Of a stretch of 24,692 nucleotides of DNA, positions 1 through 7,652 are shown piece by piece. The notes below the pieces were generated by a model, which saw nothing but the letters and a program-made list of their open reading frames with translations, ran no database searches and was not told the origin of the DNA. Source of the stretch: Ruminococcus sp. CAG:403 (lineage in GTDB: Bacteria; Bacillota; Clostridia; Oscillospirales; Ruminococcaceae); assembly GCA_000437255.1 (NCBI GenBank), contig FR899067.1, positions 3,936 to 28,627 on the forward strand. Reading direction: 5' to 3'. Numbering within the stretch: position 1 is the stretch's first letter; each line of letters opens with the position of its first letter. A program made the position numbers and the translations under genes.

Positions 1-1
1 G

Positions 2-853
2 CATGGAATTACCGGAATGATTCATATGGGCGGTTATGGCTATCATTACGGGCAGATTCTTTCCGATCAGTCGGTACTTGGCTTGATCGATGGCACAACC
101 AGTCAGCATATTTTGTTGCATGAAATGGGACATGGATTTGGATTCCCGGATTATTACGGTGGAGAAGGAGAGTCAGATGGTTTTCCGCCCGGAGGGTTCC
201 CTGGCGGCGAAAATTCCATTATGATGGCAGGTTCTTGTAGTTCTATCAATCAATTTGATCAGTGGTTTTTGAAGTATGCATGGAGCAAACTGAAAGCAGA
301 GAATGGAAGATTTGACTTATCTGCGATAACTACCACGACAACAGTTCCAACCACTACCACAACTTCCACTACTACGACCACGACCACAAGTACAACCACT
401 ATTACAACAGAGCCGATTTCGTCTCCAGAGGTTGCCGCATTTACAGATACGATTTCAGAGATTACACAGACAGAAGATGGCGGCATCATTCGGTTTGCAA
501 ACAATGGAACATTTCTGTTTCATGGTACCGACTATTTTGGCGGGGATGCGCAAAAAAATCTTTTGCATTATGAAGCTGGCGACAAAATTCAAATCCGATT
601 TACCTACGAACCAGACACCTCCAACATTCTTTACATAGAGTCCCTCTCTTTGGAACAGAATGCGCATACGGTACAGGGGGATGTAGATGCAAATGGAGTA
701 TTTGCATTAACCGATGTTGTTTTGATGCAGAAATGGCTGCTTGCTGTACCAGATACAAACCTGGCAAACTGGGAAGCAGGGGATTTTTGCAAGGACGGAA
801 ACCTAAATGGATATGATCTTTCCCTGATGAAATACAACCTGTTCCATCAATAA
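2..853 (+). CDS. Secreted zinc-metallopeptidase-like protein with C-terminal dockerin (5' partial)
   Basis: The reading frame is open to the left edge of the window, so this is the C-terminal part of a longer gene; the ATG at 17 is unlikely to be the real start. Visible parts in order: a catalytic-looking HEMGH zinc motif (nt 119-133) followed by GFGFPD, reminiscent of the HExxH..G.PD signature of M6-like peptidases; an IMMAGS stretch that could be the Met-turn; a Thr-rich linker (nt about 326-412); a beta-rich spacer domain of about 85 residues; and a dockerin with two Ca-loop repeats (GDVDANG..TDVVLMQ and GDFCKDGNLNGYDLSLMK, nt about 679-850). Dockerins bind cohesins on a scaffoldin, so the protein is probably secreted and cellulosome-attached. 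The dockerin and the HExxH motif are clear. The exact peptidase family is inference. A strong terminator follows. Confidence 0.8.
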   Translation, partial: HGITGMIHMGGYGYHYGQILSDQSVLGLIDGTTSQHILLHEMGHGFGFPDYYGGEGESDGFPPGGFPGGENSIMMAGSCSSINQFDQWFLKYAWSKLKAENGRFDLSAITTTTTVPTTTTTSTTTTTTTSTTTITTEPISSPEVAAFTDTISEITQTEDGGIIRFANNGTFLFHGTDYFGGDAQKNLLHYEAGDKIQIRFTYEPDTSNILYIESLSLEQNAHTVQGDVDANGVFALTDVVLMQKWLLAVPDTNLANWEAGDFCKDGNLNGYDLSLMKYNLFHQ

Positions 854-860
854 AGAACGA

Positions 861-902
861 GAAAGCGTGTTCCCGTGCATCTGGAACACGCTTTCTTTTT
901 TA
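861..902 (+). terminator. Rho-independent terminator of the dockerin peptidase gene
   Basis: Perfect 13-bp stem (GAAAGCGTGTTCC at 861-873 with its complement at 883-895), 9-nt loop, followed directly by a T run. It lies 7 nt after the stop codon and separates this gene from the lrgAB promoter. Confidence 0.92.
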
Positions 903-939
903 CGAAAAGATACCAAACTCTTTTCTTCGATAAATGCTC

Positions 940-968
940 TTGACAGTACGCAGAATGCGTGCTATAAT
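940..968 (+). promoter_or_regulatory. Consensus sigma-A promoter of lrgA-lrgB-gntR
   Basis: TTGACA (940-945), a 17-nt spacer and TATAAT (963-968): an exact consensus housekeeping promoter. A promoter this strong would need a repressor, and the double operator begins two bases after the -10. Confidence 0.92.
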
Positions 969-969
969 A

Positions 970-999
970 ATTGGTAGCACCAATATTGGTGCTACCAAT
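970..999. promoter_or_regulatory. Tandem FadR/FCD-type operator overlapping the transcription start
   Basis: A 30-bp perfect palindrome formed by two abutting 15-bp sites, ATTGGTAGCACCAAT (970-984) and ATTGGTGCTACCAAT (985-999). Each is itself an ATTGGT-N3-ACCAAT inverted repeat. Known: PdhR and LldR of the FadR subfamily of GntR regulators bind ATTGGT-N3-ACCAAT-type sites. Position just downstream of the -10 implies repression by blocking initiation. Inference: the operator is bound by the GntR/FCD protein encoded third in this operon, making it autoregulatory. Confidence 0.85.
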
Positions 1000-1018
1000 T
1001 TATTTGGAAGGTGAAAAC

Positions 1019-1378
1019 ATGAAGTATCTAAGACAACTCCTACTTATTTTAATGATTTCTCTGTTTGGAGAAATTCTGAAATATGTCATTCCTTTGCCCA
1101 TTCCAGCTAGCATTTATGGAATGGCAATTTTATTTGTCTGTCTGATGACTGGTATTGTCAAGCTGGAGCAGGTGAAGGAAGCAGGAAAGTTTATGATTGA
1201 GATTATGCCAGTCATGTTTATTCCTGCTGGCGTTGCACTGATTACAAGCTGGGGCGTATTAAAACCGATGCTGTTGCCAGTATGTCTGATCACATTTATT
1301 ACAATTATCACGGTAATGGTAGCGACTGGAAGAGTTTCGCAGAGAATTATTAGAAAAGGACAGGATCGATTGAAATGA
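1019..1378 (+). CDS. lrgA: LrgA/CidA family membrane protein
   Basis: A 119-residue protein that is almost entirely hydrophobic, with about four membrane helices and a basic C-terminus (RKGQDRLK), the usual size and shape of LrgA/CidA. The motif LPIPASIYGMA is characteristic. I chose the ATG at 1019 because GGAAGG sits 7 nt upstream; the longer frame from 971 would start inside the operator and transcription start. Known: LrgA with LrgB forms a two-subunit membrane system, first described as antiholin-like and later shown to import pyruvate in Bacillus (PftAB) and Streptococcus mutans. The stop codon overlaps the lrgB start (ATGA), so the two are translationally coupled. Confidence 0.92.
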   Translation: MKYLRQLLLILMISLFGEILKYVIPLPIPASIYGMAILFVCLMTGIVKLEQVKEAGKFMIEIMPVMFIPAGVALITSWGVLKPMLLPVCLITFITIITVMVATGRVSQRIIRKGQDRLK

Positions 1379-2067
1379 ACCATTTTTTTGAAGAATCCAT
1401 GTTTGCAGGTGTAGCATTGAGTTTGCTTGCATATGCTTTGGGTGTTGTGCTGAAAAAGAAGTTCAAACTTGGTATTTTTAATCCGCTTTTGATCTCCATT
1501 GCTGCAACAATTCTAGTTATTGTATTTGGAAAAGTAGATTATGAAGTATATCATGAGGGCGCAAAGTATCTGAGTTATTTGCTGACTCCAGCGACAGTCT
1601 GTCTTGCAATTCCGCTGTACGAGCAGTGGGAACTGCTGAAAAAGAATGTGAAAGCAGTCATTGCAGGGCTTGTGACAGGAACCATTACCAGTCTGACAAC
1701 TGTATTTGTACTGGCACTCATTTGCAGATTGTCCCATGAAGAATATGTCACGCTGTTGCCCAAATCGATTACAACGGCAATTGGCATGGGCGTATCGGAA
1801 GAACTCGGTGGATATGTTGCCATCACTGTTGCTGTCATTATCATCACAGGTGTTCTGGGAAACATGCTGGGAGAAACCATCTGCAAGGTGTTTCGGATTA
1901 CAGAACCGATTTCCAAAGGGCTTGCTATGGGAGCTTCCTCGCATGCAATTGGAACTGCCAAAGCAATGGAAATGGGGGAGATTGAAGGAGCAATGAGCAG
2001 CCTTGCCATTGCAGTATCTGGAATTTTAACGGTTCTCCTATCTTCTATTTATGCCTGCTTGATTTAA
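1375..2067 (+). CDS. lrgB: LrgB family membrane protein, probable pyruvate-transport subunit
   Basis: A 230-residue multi-pass membrane protein with the conserved LrgB blocks: PKSITTAIGMGVSEELGG in the middle and GASSHAIGTAKAMEMGE near the C-terminus. Length matches the family (about 230). It overlaps lrgA by 4 nt. Together the pair is expected to act in the cytoplasmic membrane; in characterised systems (B. subtilis PftAB, S. mutans LrgAB) the role is facilitated uptake of pyruvate. In those organisms the LytST two-component system controls expression, whereas here a GntR/FCD gene follows 10 nt after the stop, which suggests different control of the same transporter. Confidence 0.93.
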   Translation: MNHFFEESMFAGVALSLLAYALGVVLKKKFKLGIFNPLLISIAATILVIVFGKVDYEVYHEGAKYLSYLLTPATVCLAIPLYEQWELLKKNVKAVIAGLVTGTITSLTTVFVLALICRLSHEEYVTLLPKSITTAIGMGVSEELGGYVAITVAVIIITGVLGNMLGETICKVFRITEPISKGLAMGASSHAIGTAKAMEMGEIEGAMSSLAIAVSGILTVLLSSIYACLI

Positions 2068-2077
2068 GGGGGAAAAT

Positions 2078-2758
2078 ATGAACAAAACCAATCCGCAGAT
2101 GGAATATGAAAAGGCAATTGCATACATTTTAGATAAAATTAAAAGCGGGGAACTCTCCATTGGAAGTAAATTGCCAGCAGAACGGGTCATTGCAGATACG
2201 CTGCATATTGGAAGAAATTCAACTCGGGAAGCTTTGAGTATTTTACATGGTATGGGTATGGTGGATCGTGTGCATGGATCCGGAAATTATATTTCTGAGC
2301 ATGTAAATGACACCATCTATCAGATGCTTGTTCTGATGCTTGCGCTTGGCAGCATTACAAAACGTGAAATATGTGAATTTCGTCGAACCATGGAAAAAGC
2401 AGCCTGTATGCTGATCTTGGAAAAAGGACTGCGGACGGACTACCAGGAACAGTTTGAGCAGCTGCTTTTGGATTTGAAAGAAGCTGCTGGGCAAAAGCAA
2501 ACAGATCTGGATAAGGCATTTCATATGCTGCTGATTCAAGCAACTGAAAACGCATTGCTGGAGATGATGATGCATGCTGTGATAACAGTTTATCGAGAAT
2601 GGATTGATGTTGTTCTCCAAAAGGCAGGAAATGCAGAAAAGCTTATATTACAGAAATGCCACGAAGGCATCATAAATGGACTGATTGCAAAGAAGGCGGA
2701 TGATCTGCTTGCATCAATTGATGCGCATTATGATTTAATAGAGAGATTGCTCGCATAG
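2078..2758 (+). CDS. GntR family, FCD (FadR/LldR-type) transcriptional regulator
   Basis: 226 residues. The N-terminal winged helix-turn-helix spans about residues 10-73 (LPAERVIADTLHIGRNSTRE, then GSGNYIS wing). The C-terminal all-helical FCD domain has the expected metal/ligand residues: Asp145 and His149 (DLDKAFH), His195 (KCHEGI) and His217 (DAHYDL). Start supported by AGGGGG just upstream. It is the last gene of the lrgAB operon. FCD regulators commonly sense small carboxylates (pyruvate for PdhR, lactate for LldR). With the matching ATTGGT-N3-ACCAAT operator at the operon promoter, the simplest reading is a carboxylate-responsive autorepressor. The ligand is inferred from transporter context, not from sequence alone. 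Confidence 0.9.
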   Translation: MNKTNPQMEYEKAIAYILDKIKSGELSIGSKLPAERVIADTLHIGRNSTREALSILHGMGMVDRVHGSGNYISEHVNDTIYQMLVLMLALGSITKREICEFRRTMEKAACMLILEKGLRTDYQEQFEQLLLDLKEAAGQKQTDLDKAFHMLLIQATENALLEMMMHAVITVYREWIDVVLQKAGNAEKLILQKCHEGIINGLIAKKADDLLASIDAHYDLIERLLA

Positions 2759-2776
2759 AACCAATTGTTTTTTTCA

Positions 2777-2812
2777 AAATAGAGCCAAGATTTTTCTTGG
2801 TTCTATTTTTTT
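2777..2812 (+). terminator. Terminator of lrgA-lrgB-gntR
   Basis: 14-nt stem arms (AAATAGAGCCAAGA at 2777-2790 and its near-perfect complement at about 2795-2808, one G-U pair), 4-nt loop and a run of seven Ts. It lies 18 nt after the regulator stop codon. Confidence 0.88.
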
Positions 2813-2910
2813 GCATTGAATTTAGATTCTTGAAAAAATTCTGCCTGTTAATAATTTTATAGAAACATAGTATCCATAAAAGGGAAATATAAAATTGAAT
2901 GCAACTACAA

Positions 2911-2939
2911 TTCGTGCCATTTTTTTACGTTTCGTGCCA
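2911..2939 (+). repeat. Two 9-bp direct repeats in phase, candidate activator site
   Basis: TTCGTGCCA occurs at 2911-2919 and again at 2931-2939, exactly 20 bp apart (about two helical turns), ending 6 bp before the -35 of the following promoter. LytTR-domain regulators typically bind two direct repeats of about 9 bp with this kind of spacing next to a -35. The gene downstream is a LytTR-type receiver remnant, so this may be its ancestral autoregulatory site. The motif is not one I can match to a known consensus. Confidence 0.5.
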
Positions 2940-2945
2940 AACCTA

Positions 2946-2973
2946 TTGTAATTTGATTGCATATTGCTATAAT
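2946..2973 (+). promoter_or_regulatory. Promoter of the truncated response regulator gene
   Basis: TTGTAA (2946-2951), 16-nt spacer, and TATAAT (2968-2973) preceded by TGC, an extended -10. The transcript would start about 30 nt before the AAAGGAG ribosome site. Confidence 0.7.
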
Positions 2974-3010
2974 AATGATAAGAAACAGAAAGTTAGAAAG
3001 GAGCGTTAAA

Positions 3011-3478
3011 ATGTATCGAATTGCAGTATTATCCGATCGAGCAGAATTGGCAGCCTGTTTTACAGAGCAAATCAACCGGTTCTGTATGGAGAGGGGGGCA
3101 TTCCCGGCGATTGCATGTTATCAGGAACAAGAGAGATTCTTTTGCCAGATTCGTAAGGTTGTGCCAACTAGTGTAGTGATTGCACTTCCGGGCATTGCAG
3201 GACTCAATGCTGTTGAGCGCCTGCGGCAGATTGCTCCAACCTGTGGTCTGATCTGGTGCAGTGATTTGGATTTTTCCCTGCAGGCATTTCGGCTTCGGGC
3301 AGAATATTTCATGGTCTTACCAGTAAATGAAGAACGGATCCGGGAAGGTCTTGCAATTTGGTATGAGAAGAGGAAACAAAGTAGTTTGGCAAAGAACCAT
3401 TTTCTTTTTATATTCTATAGTTACTATTACAGCTTCCAATCAATTGTCTGTTTTTTGCCGCCTACAAAGTCCGCATAG
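3011..3478 (+). pseudogene. Truncated LytTR-type response regulator; only a degenerate receiver domain remains
   Basis: Start at 3011 with AAAGGAG 7 nt upstream. Residues 1-123 look like the receiver half of an AgrA/LytTR-class regulator (IAVLSDRAE; ALPGIAGLNAVERLR; DFSLQAFRLRAEYFMVLPVNEER). The phospho-acceptor position (four before Pro60) is Val56 instead of Asp, and the Lys of the usual LLKP is Leu103, so it would not be a phosphorylatable receiver. After about residue 123 (nt 3380) the protein changes to an unrelated FLFIFYSYYY tail that is read antisense through the last 52 nt of the convergent ABC gene. The expected LytTR DNA-binding domain is missing. I infer that arrival of the ABC/tetR block, or a deletion, cut the gene. 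It may still be expressed from its own promoter. Confidence 0.7.
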
Positions 3479-5157
3479 ATACCAGGTTCAGCAAGTAATG
3501 TTTCATGGTTGCCCTGCTGCACAATGCGTCCATGATCGATGACAAGAATTTGATCCGCATGACGTACAGTTTTCAGCCGATGTGCAATCATAATGATTGT
3601 TTTATTACGAGTCAGCGCCTCAATTGCTTTTTGTAGGCGGTCTTCATTTTCAGGATCCACACTTGCAGTTGCCTCATCCAAAATGACAATGGGTGCATGT
3701 TTCAACATCGCCCTGGCAATGGAAATACGTTGTTTTTCACCGCCGGAAAGACTTGCACCGCCTTCTCCAATTATGGTATGGTAACCGTCCGGCAAATTTT
3801 CAATAAAATCGTCACAGCAAGCAGCTTTTGCCGCAGCTATCACCTGTTCATGCGTTGCATCCGGGCAGCCGAATTTAATATTATTTTCAATTGTATCTGC
3901 AAAGAGATATACATTTTGAAATACCACACTAATTTGATTCATCAAGGATTCCAATGTGTAATCACGCACATCATAACCGCCGATTTTGATGCTTCCGCTG
4001 TCTACATCCCAAAATCTGGAAATCAGGTTGCAGAATGTGGTCTTACCGCTTCCAGAAGAACCAATGATTGCAGTGGTGGTTTGATCGGGCAGTGTCACTG
4101 TAATGTCATGCAAAATGGACTTTTCTTGATAAGAGAAATTGACATGATGAAATACAATATCATGCTTTTCCGGGAATAGCATTTTTCCATGTTCATCCAT
4201 GCGTGGCATTTTTTCTGTTTCAACCGTTCGGTCGATAGCAGCTGCTGTCAGACGAAGCATGGAAACACCCATACCAAATGCTTTGATTTGATTGAAAACA
4301 AGGAAGGACATCACCAATCCCATCAGTGCATTGGCAAGTGTCATAGCATCAGCTCGCCAAAGCAGTACCGCTGCCAGCATCATACCAACGCCGGCAATTT
4401 GCAGAACTGCTTCTTGAAGCGCTGTATAGGGAGTGAGTACTTGCTCTACTTTTAAGTTGCTGCTTCGATTGTATTCGAGCGCATGCTGTAGCTTTTGATC
4501 GCCTTTCCCAGTAAGGTTAAAGGATTTGATGACACTCATACCCTGTACGGTTTCCAGTACGGCTTCAATCAGTGCGGTCTGAGATTGTTGCGTATCCGCT
4601 GCGATGCTTGCAGATTTCTTTTCCATAGCAGATACCACACATAGATACAGCAAAATTCTAATCAGTGCAATGAGTCCAATACGCCAGTCAAAGATAAGAA
4701 TCAACACAACAAACACAGTTGTGGCAATCAAACCGCCAAGAATATTAACCAGTACCATCGGCACCATGCCTTCAATGCTGCCGACTACTGTGGTGCAAAC
4801 GCCGGAAATCTGTCCCAAGCTATTTTTTTGAAAGAATCCCATCGGCACGCTCTTTAAACGATCGGCAATGGAAATGCGGCGATCAGCTGCCATGAAATAG
4901 CCAGCATGGGTTTGTAACATTTTGGAAAGGCTTGCCGTTACAGCACCGCCGAAAATAGCAATCAATTCACAGCCGAGTGCAAGCCACGCCGTTTTGCCGC
5001 CTTGTTTTCCATCAGTCAGTGCCAGTACAACAAAATAGATTGCTGCCACTTGGAACATTTGCAGGATTGCATTTAAAAATCCAACTGCCACAGACTGATT
5101 GATGTTTTTTGTTTCTTTTCCGGCAAACTGCCAGATTTTACGGAATGTTTCAATCAT
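3427..5157 (-). CDS. ABC exporter half-transporter (TMD-NBD), second subunit
   Basis: 576 residues: an N-terminal six-helix membrane domain (about 1-310) and a C-terminal nucleotide-binding domain with Walker A (GSSGSGKTT), Q-loop (SVVFQNVYLF), signature LSGGEKQR, Walker B (IVILDEATAS) and H-loop (MIAHRL). All ATPase motifs are intact. Its ATG overlaps the stop codon of the upstream ABC gene (ATGA, 5154-5157), and only a weak, distant ribosome site is visible, so it was probably translated by coupling. Such TetR-ABC-ABC sets usually encode heterodimeric multidrug or peptide exporters; the substrate cannot be told from sequence. The 3' end overlaps the truncated receiver gene by 52 nt and I see no terminator there. 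Confidence 0.9.
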   Translation of the reverse strand: MIETFRKIWQFAGKETKNINQSVAVGFLNAILQMFQVAAIYFVVLALTDGKQGGKTAWLALGCELIAIFGGAVTASLSKMLQTHAGYFMAADRRISIADRLKSVPMGFFQKNSLGQISGVCTTVVGSIEGMVPMVLVNILGGLIATTVFVVLILIFDWRIGLIALIRILLYLCVVSAMEKKSASIAADTQQSQTALIEAVLETVQGMSVIKSFNLTGKGDQKLQHALEYNRSSNLKVEQVLTPYTALQEAVLQIAGVGMMLAAVLLWRADAMTLANALMGLVMSFLVFNQIKAFGMGVSMLRLTAAAIDRTVETEKMPRMDEHGKMLFPEKHDIVFHHVNFSYQEKSILHDITVTLPDQTTTAIIGSSGSGKTTFCNLISRFWDVDSGSIKIGGYDVRDYTLESLMNQISVVFQNVYLFADTIENNIKFGCPDATHEQVIAAAKAACCDDFIENLPDGYHTIIGEGGASLSGGEKQRISIARAMLKHAPIVILDEATASVDPENEDRLQKAIEALTRNKTIIMIAHRLKTVRHADQILVIDHGRIVQQGNHETLLAEPGIYADFVGGKKQTIDWKL

Positions 5158-6896
5158 TTTGTGTCACCGTCCTTTGCTCCAATATGTGCTTGCCACATTT
5201 CATGGTAAAGTGCACAATTTTTCAATAGCTCTTCATGCGTTCCCTGCGCTGCAATATGACCATCCTGTAGGACAACAATGTTGTTGGCATCCGTGATAGT
5301 GGAAAGGCGGTGCGCAATCACAATGACGGTTTTGTGTTCTACCAGTTTTGTCACCGCTTTTTAGATGATTGCTTCATTTTCCGGATCCATATAGGCGGTT
5401 GCCTCGTCCAGAATTACAATGGGCGCATTTTTCAGCATGGCTCGTGCAATGGCGATTCGCTGCCGCTCTCCGCCGGAAAGGTGTGCACCGCCTCCGCCAA
5501 CTAGGGTATCATAACCTTTTTCAAGCTCTTTTATCAACTGGTCACAACCTGCTGCATGCGCTGCGGCTTCTACTTCTGTATCGGTAGCCGATCTGCGTCC
5601 CATTCGGATATTTTCACGTATGGTATCATCAAATAAGTAGTTATCCTGTGAAACAAATGCCACTTGATCATATAGTTCCGTCAGTGGAATTTCTTTTAAA
5701 TCATGATTGCTCATGGTAATTGTACCATTCTTAACATCCCAAAAGCCTGCAATCAATTTTGCCAATGTGGATTTTCCGGAGCCTGACGGGCCGACCAGTG
5801 CGGTCATGCCGTTTTGCGGAATCGAGAGGCTCACATCGTGCAAAATTTCTTTGTCATCATGGTAGCCAAAAGAAACGCCTTTGACTTCAATGTGATGATC
5901 CGTAAAGGAGACCGGCTCAGTACCATGTTCCTGTTCTTCTGCCTTTAGAATCTCATCGACTTGCGAAACGGTTGTACCAACCTGCGCCAGTGTATCAACA
6001 AAGTTAAATGCTGCCACAATCGGTGCTGCCATGCCGAGTGCAAGAATGATGACTGTAATAAAAGTTTCCACAGAAAGTGTGCCGTGTGTATAAAACAACC
6101 ATCCGAATGGGAGCACAGTCAGCATCTGTGCTGGAAAGAATGCATATGCCATTGACATGCCAAGCTGGCTGCGGCGCATCCAATCGTAGTAATATTGGGC
6201 GTTGGCACGCACTTTCTCTGCAAGACGCGTATAGGAAGTTTTTCCTTGATTGAATGCTTTGATAACTTCAATACCGTTGATATACTCAATCATGGTGCTG
6301 CTCATTTCATTGGTTGCCTTTACAGCACCCTCATAATCCTTGGCATAATTGCCCATTACCATCATCATAAAAACAAATGCCACCGGAAATACAGCAAGGG
6401 AGAGCAATGCCAGTCGCCAATCCAAAAGGAACAGGTAGAGAATGGTCAGCAGCGGCGCAACAATATTTGCGGTCATTTCCGGGAATAGATGTGCCAGAGT
6501 CGTTTCCATACTGTCTACTTGATCTACGATGATTTCCTTAAATTTTCCGCTGGAAGTGTCCATGACGGTACCAAGTGGCAGACGCGGTAGCTTGGCAAGT
6601 AATTTTTCTCGAATGGTTTTCAAAATGCGAAAGGTTGCTTTATGGGAAAGAGAGAGTGCGCTGTTGTACAGCACTGTACGGATTAGAAAACCAGCCAGTG
6701 CAGTCAGCAGCCATGGGGTATATGCAGCAATTGCTTTTTCTCCGTCCAGCAGTAAGACAATTATTTTGGCTGCTGCAAAATAAGGCGCCATACCGCAGGC
6801 AACGCCAATTACGGCAAGAAAAACTGCTGTGAGAAGCTTGCCGTGTTCTCGTTCTCCCAGCTCTCAGATTCGCCCGATTGGGCTTTGCTTTTTCAT
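5154..6896 (-). pseudogene. ABC exporter half-transporter, first subunit, interrupted by two in-frame stop codons
   Basis: Reading from the ATG at 6896 (AGGAGG at 6905-6910, 8 nt upstream) gives a 580-codon frame of normal ABC half-exporter length, but codon 11 is TGA (6864-6866) and codon 512 is TAA (5361-5363), with no frameshift. Between them are the membrane domain, Walker A (GPSGSGKST), signature LSGGERQR and Walker B (IVILDEATAYMD). After the second stop the same frame continues with TKLVEHKTVIVIAHRLSTI, the H-loop segment that should follow directly. The TAA sits where CAA or another sense codon is expected. As it stands, no complete protein can be made without readthrough or internal restart (ATG at 6791), so I call it a pseudogene, with sequencing error as the alternative. 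Confidence 0.85.
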
Positions 6897-6947
6897 GAAT
6901 CAAACCTCCTAAAGATTAGTTTTGGCTAACTGATGAGCGATTGGAAA

Positions 6948-6967
6948 GGCTGTCGTTTCCGACAACC
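6948..6967. other. Small hairpin between tetR and the ABC genes
   Basis: 8-bp stem (GGCTGTCG / CGACAACC, one G-T mismatch) with a TTTC loop, just past the tetR stop. There is no T run on the minus strand, so it is more likely a processing or stability element than a terminator. Confidence 0.35.
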
Positions 6968-6974
6968 AGTCGAT

Positions 6975-7604
6975 CTAGTGATTGCTTTTAGGGGAAAAGA
7001 TTGCCAAAAACCCGGTACGATGGTATCGGCTTAGCAGTTCAATGTATTTCTCTGCCTCTTCTCGGCTCATTCCATGCCGAATCACTTCAAAAATGCTTTC
7101 GAAGCGAGAGGTTGTGACGATGTGCAGCAATTTTTCCGTTAATGCATCGCCAAACTGTGCTGGGTAGCCAACCGCTTCCATGTACTTATAGGTATACTCG
7201 ACCTCAATTCGTACCAGTTCATCCACAAAATTGTGAAATCTTGTCCCATAGGAAGCATCCAGCAGCAATCGGAATGCATCCAGATGCTCATACATGTAAT
7301 CCATCAATTCGGATGTGCCGCCGTCGGAATATTCCGGCATCTGAGCAGCCTGTGCAGCACGGTCCATTTGGTGAAAAGTTTCTTGAATCTTGAGAAAGCG
7401 TTCGATCATTTCACTGAGCACAGGCTCAACGATTGCGGAAAAAAGCCCTTCCTTATCTCCAAAGCGGACATAAATGGAGTTGGTACTGGTATTGGCAGCT
7501 GTTGCAATGGTGCGCAAAGAGGCATCTACATAACCTTTTTCTAAAAATTCCTGTTCGGCAGCTGTAAGAATGCGTTCTGCAACCCCTTCAATTTGTTTTG
7601 CCAT
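6975..7604 (-). CDS. TetR/AcrR family transcriptional regulator
   Basis: 209 residues. N-terminal TetR helix-turn-helix (about residues 8-55: RILTAAEQEFLEKGY, then LRTIATAANTSTNSIYVRFGDKEGLF), followed by an all-helical ligand-binding domain without recognisable specificity residues. Start at 7604 has AAAGGAGG 8 nt upstream. It is the first gene of the operon, 78 nt before the split ABC gene, and a palindrome lies between its promoter and start, so it most likely represses itself and the exporter until an exported compound binds. Confidence 0.92.
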   Translation of the reverse strand: MAKQIEGVAERILTAAEQEFLEKGYVDASLRTIATAANTSTNSIYVRFGDKEGLFSAIVEPVLSEMIERFLKIQETFHQMDRAAQAAQMPEYSDGGTSELMDYMYEHLDAFRLLLDASYGTRFHNFVDELVRIEVEYTYKYMEAVGYPAQFGDALTEKLLHIVTTSRFESIFEVIRHGMSREEAEKYIELLSRYHRTGFLAIFSPKSNH

Positions 7605-7627
7605 TTGTTTCGCCTCCTTTCATTCAT

Positions 7628-7649
7628 AACAGTGTTTCATAACACTGTT
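7628..7649. promoter_or_regulatory. TetR-type operator
   Basis: AACAGTGTT (7628-7636), 4-nt spacer, AACACTGTT (7641-7649): a perfect 9-bp inverted repeat. It also reads as a near-tandem duplication of CATAACA.TGTTT (7625-7650). It is placed directly downstream of the minus-strand -10 and upstream of the tetR ribosome site, where a bound repressor would block transcription. Confidence 0.82.
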
Positions 7650-7652
7650 TTT

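Noticed and set aside
326..412. Thr-codon repeat as a possible CRISPR-like or minisatellite array
   Set aside because: Repeats are codon-level and irregular, in frame with a protein linker, with no spacers.
259..504. Minus-strand open frame rich in Val opposite the Thr linker
   Set aside because: Antisense of the Thr-rich codons always reads as Val/Gly repeats; no ribosome site and no domain.
971..1018. Upstream ATG of the lrgA frame
   Set aside because: It lies within the operator and at the transcription start; the ATG at 1019 has a proper ribosome site and gives normal LrgA length.
6640..6903. 87-codon minus-strand frame starting near the AGGAGG of the first ABC gene
   Set aside because: It is out of frame with the transporter, basic and compositionally odd; the ribosome site fits the ATG at 6896 better.
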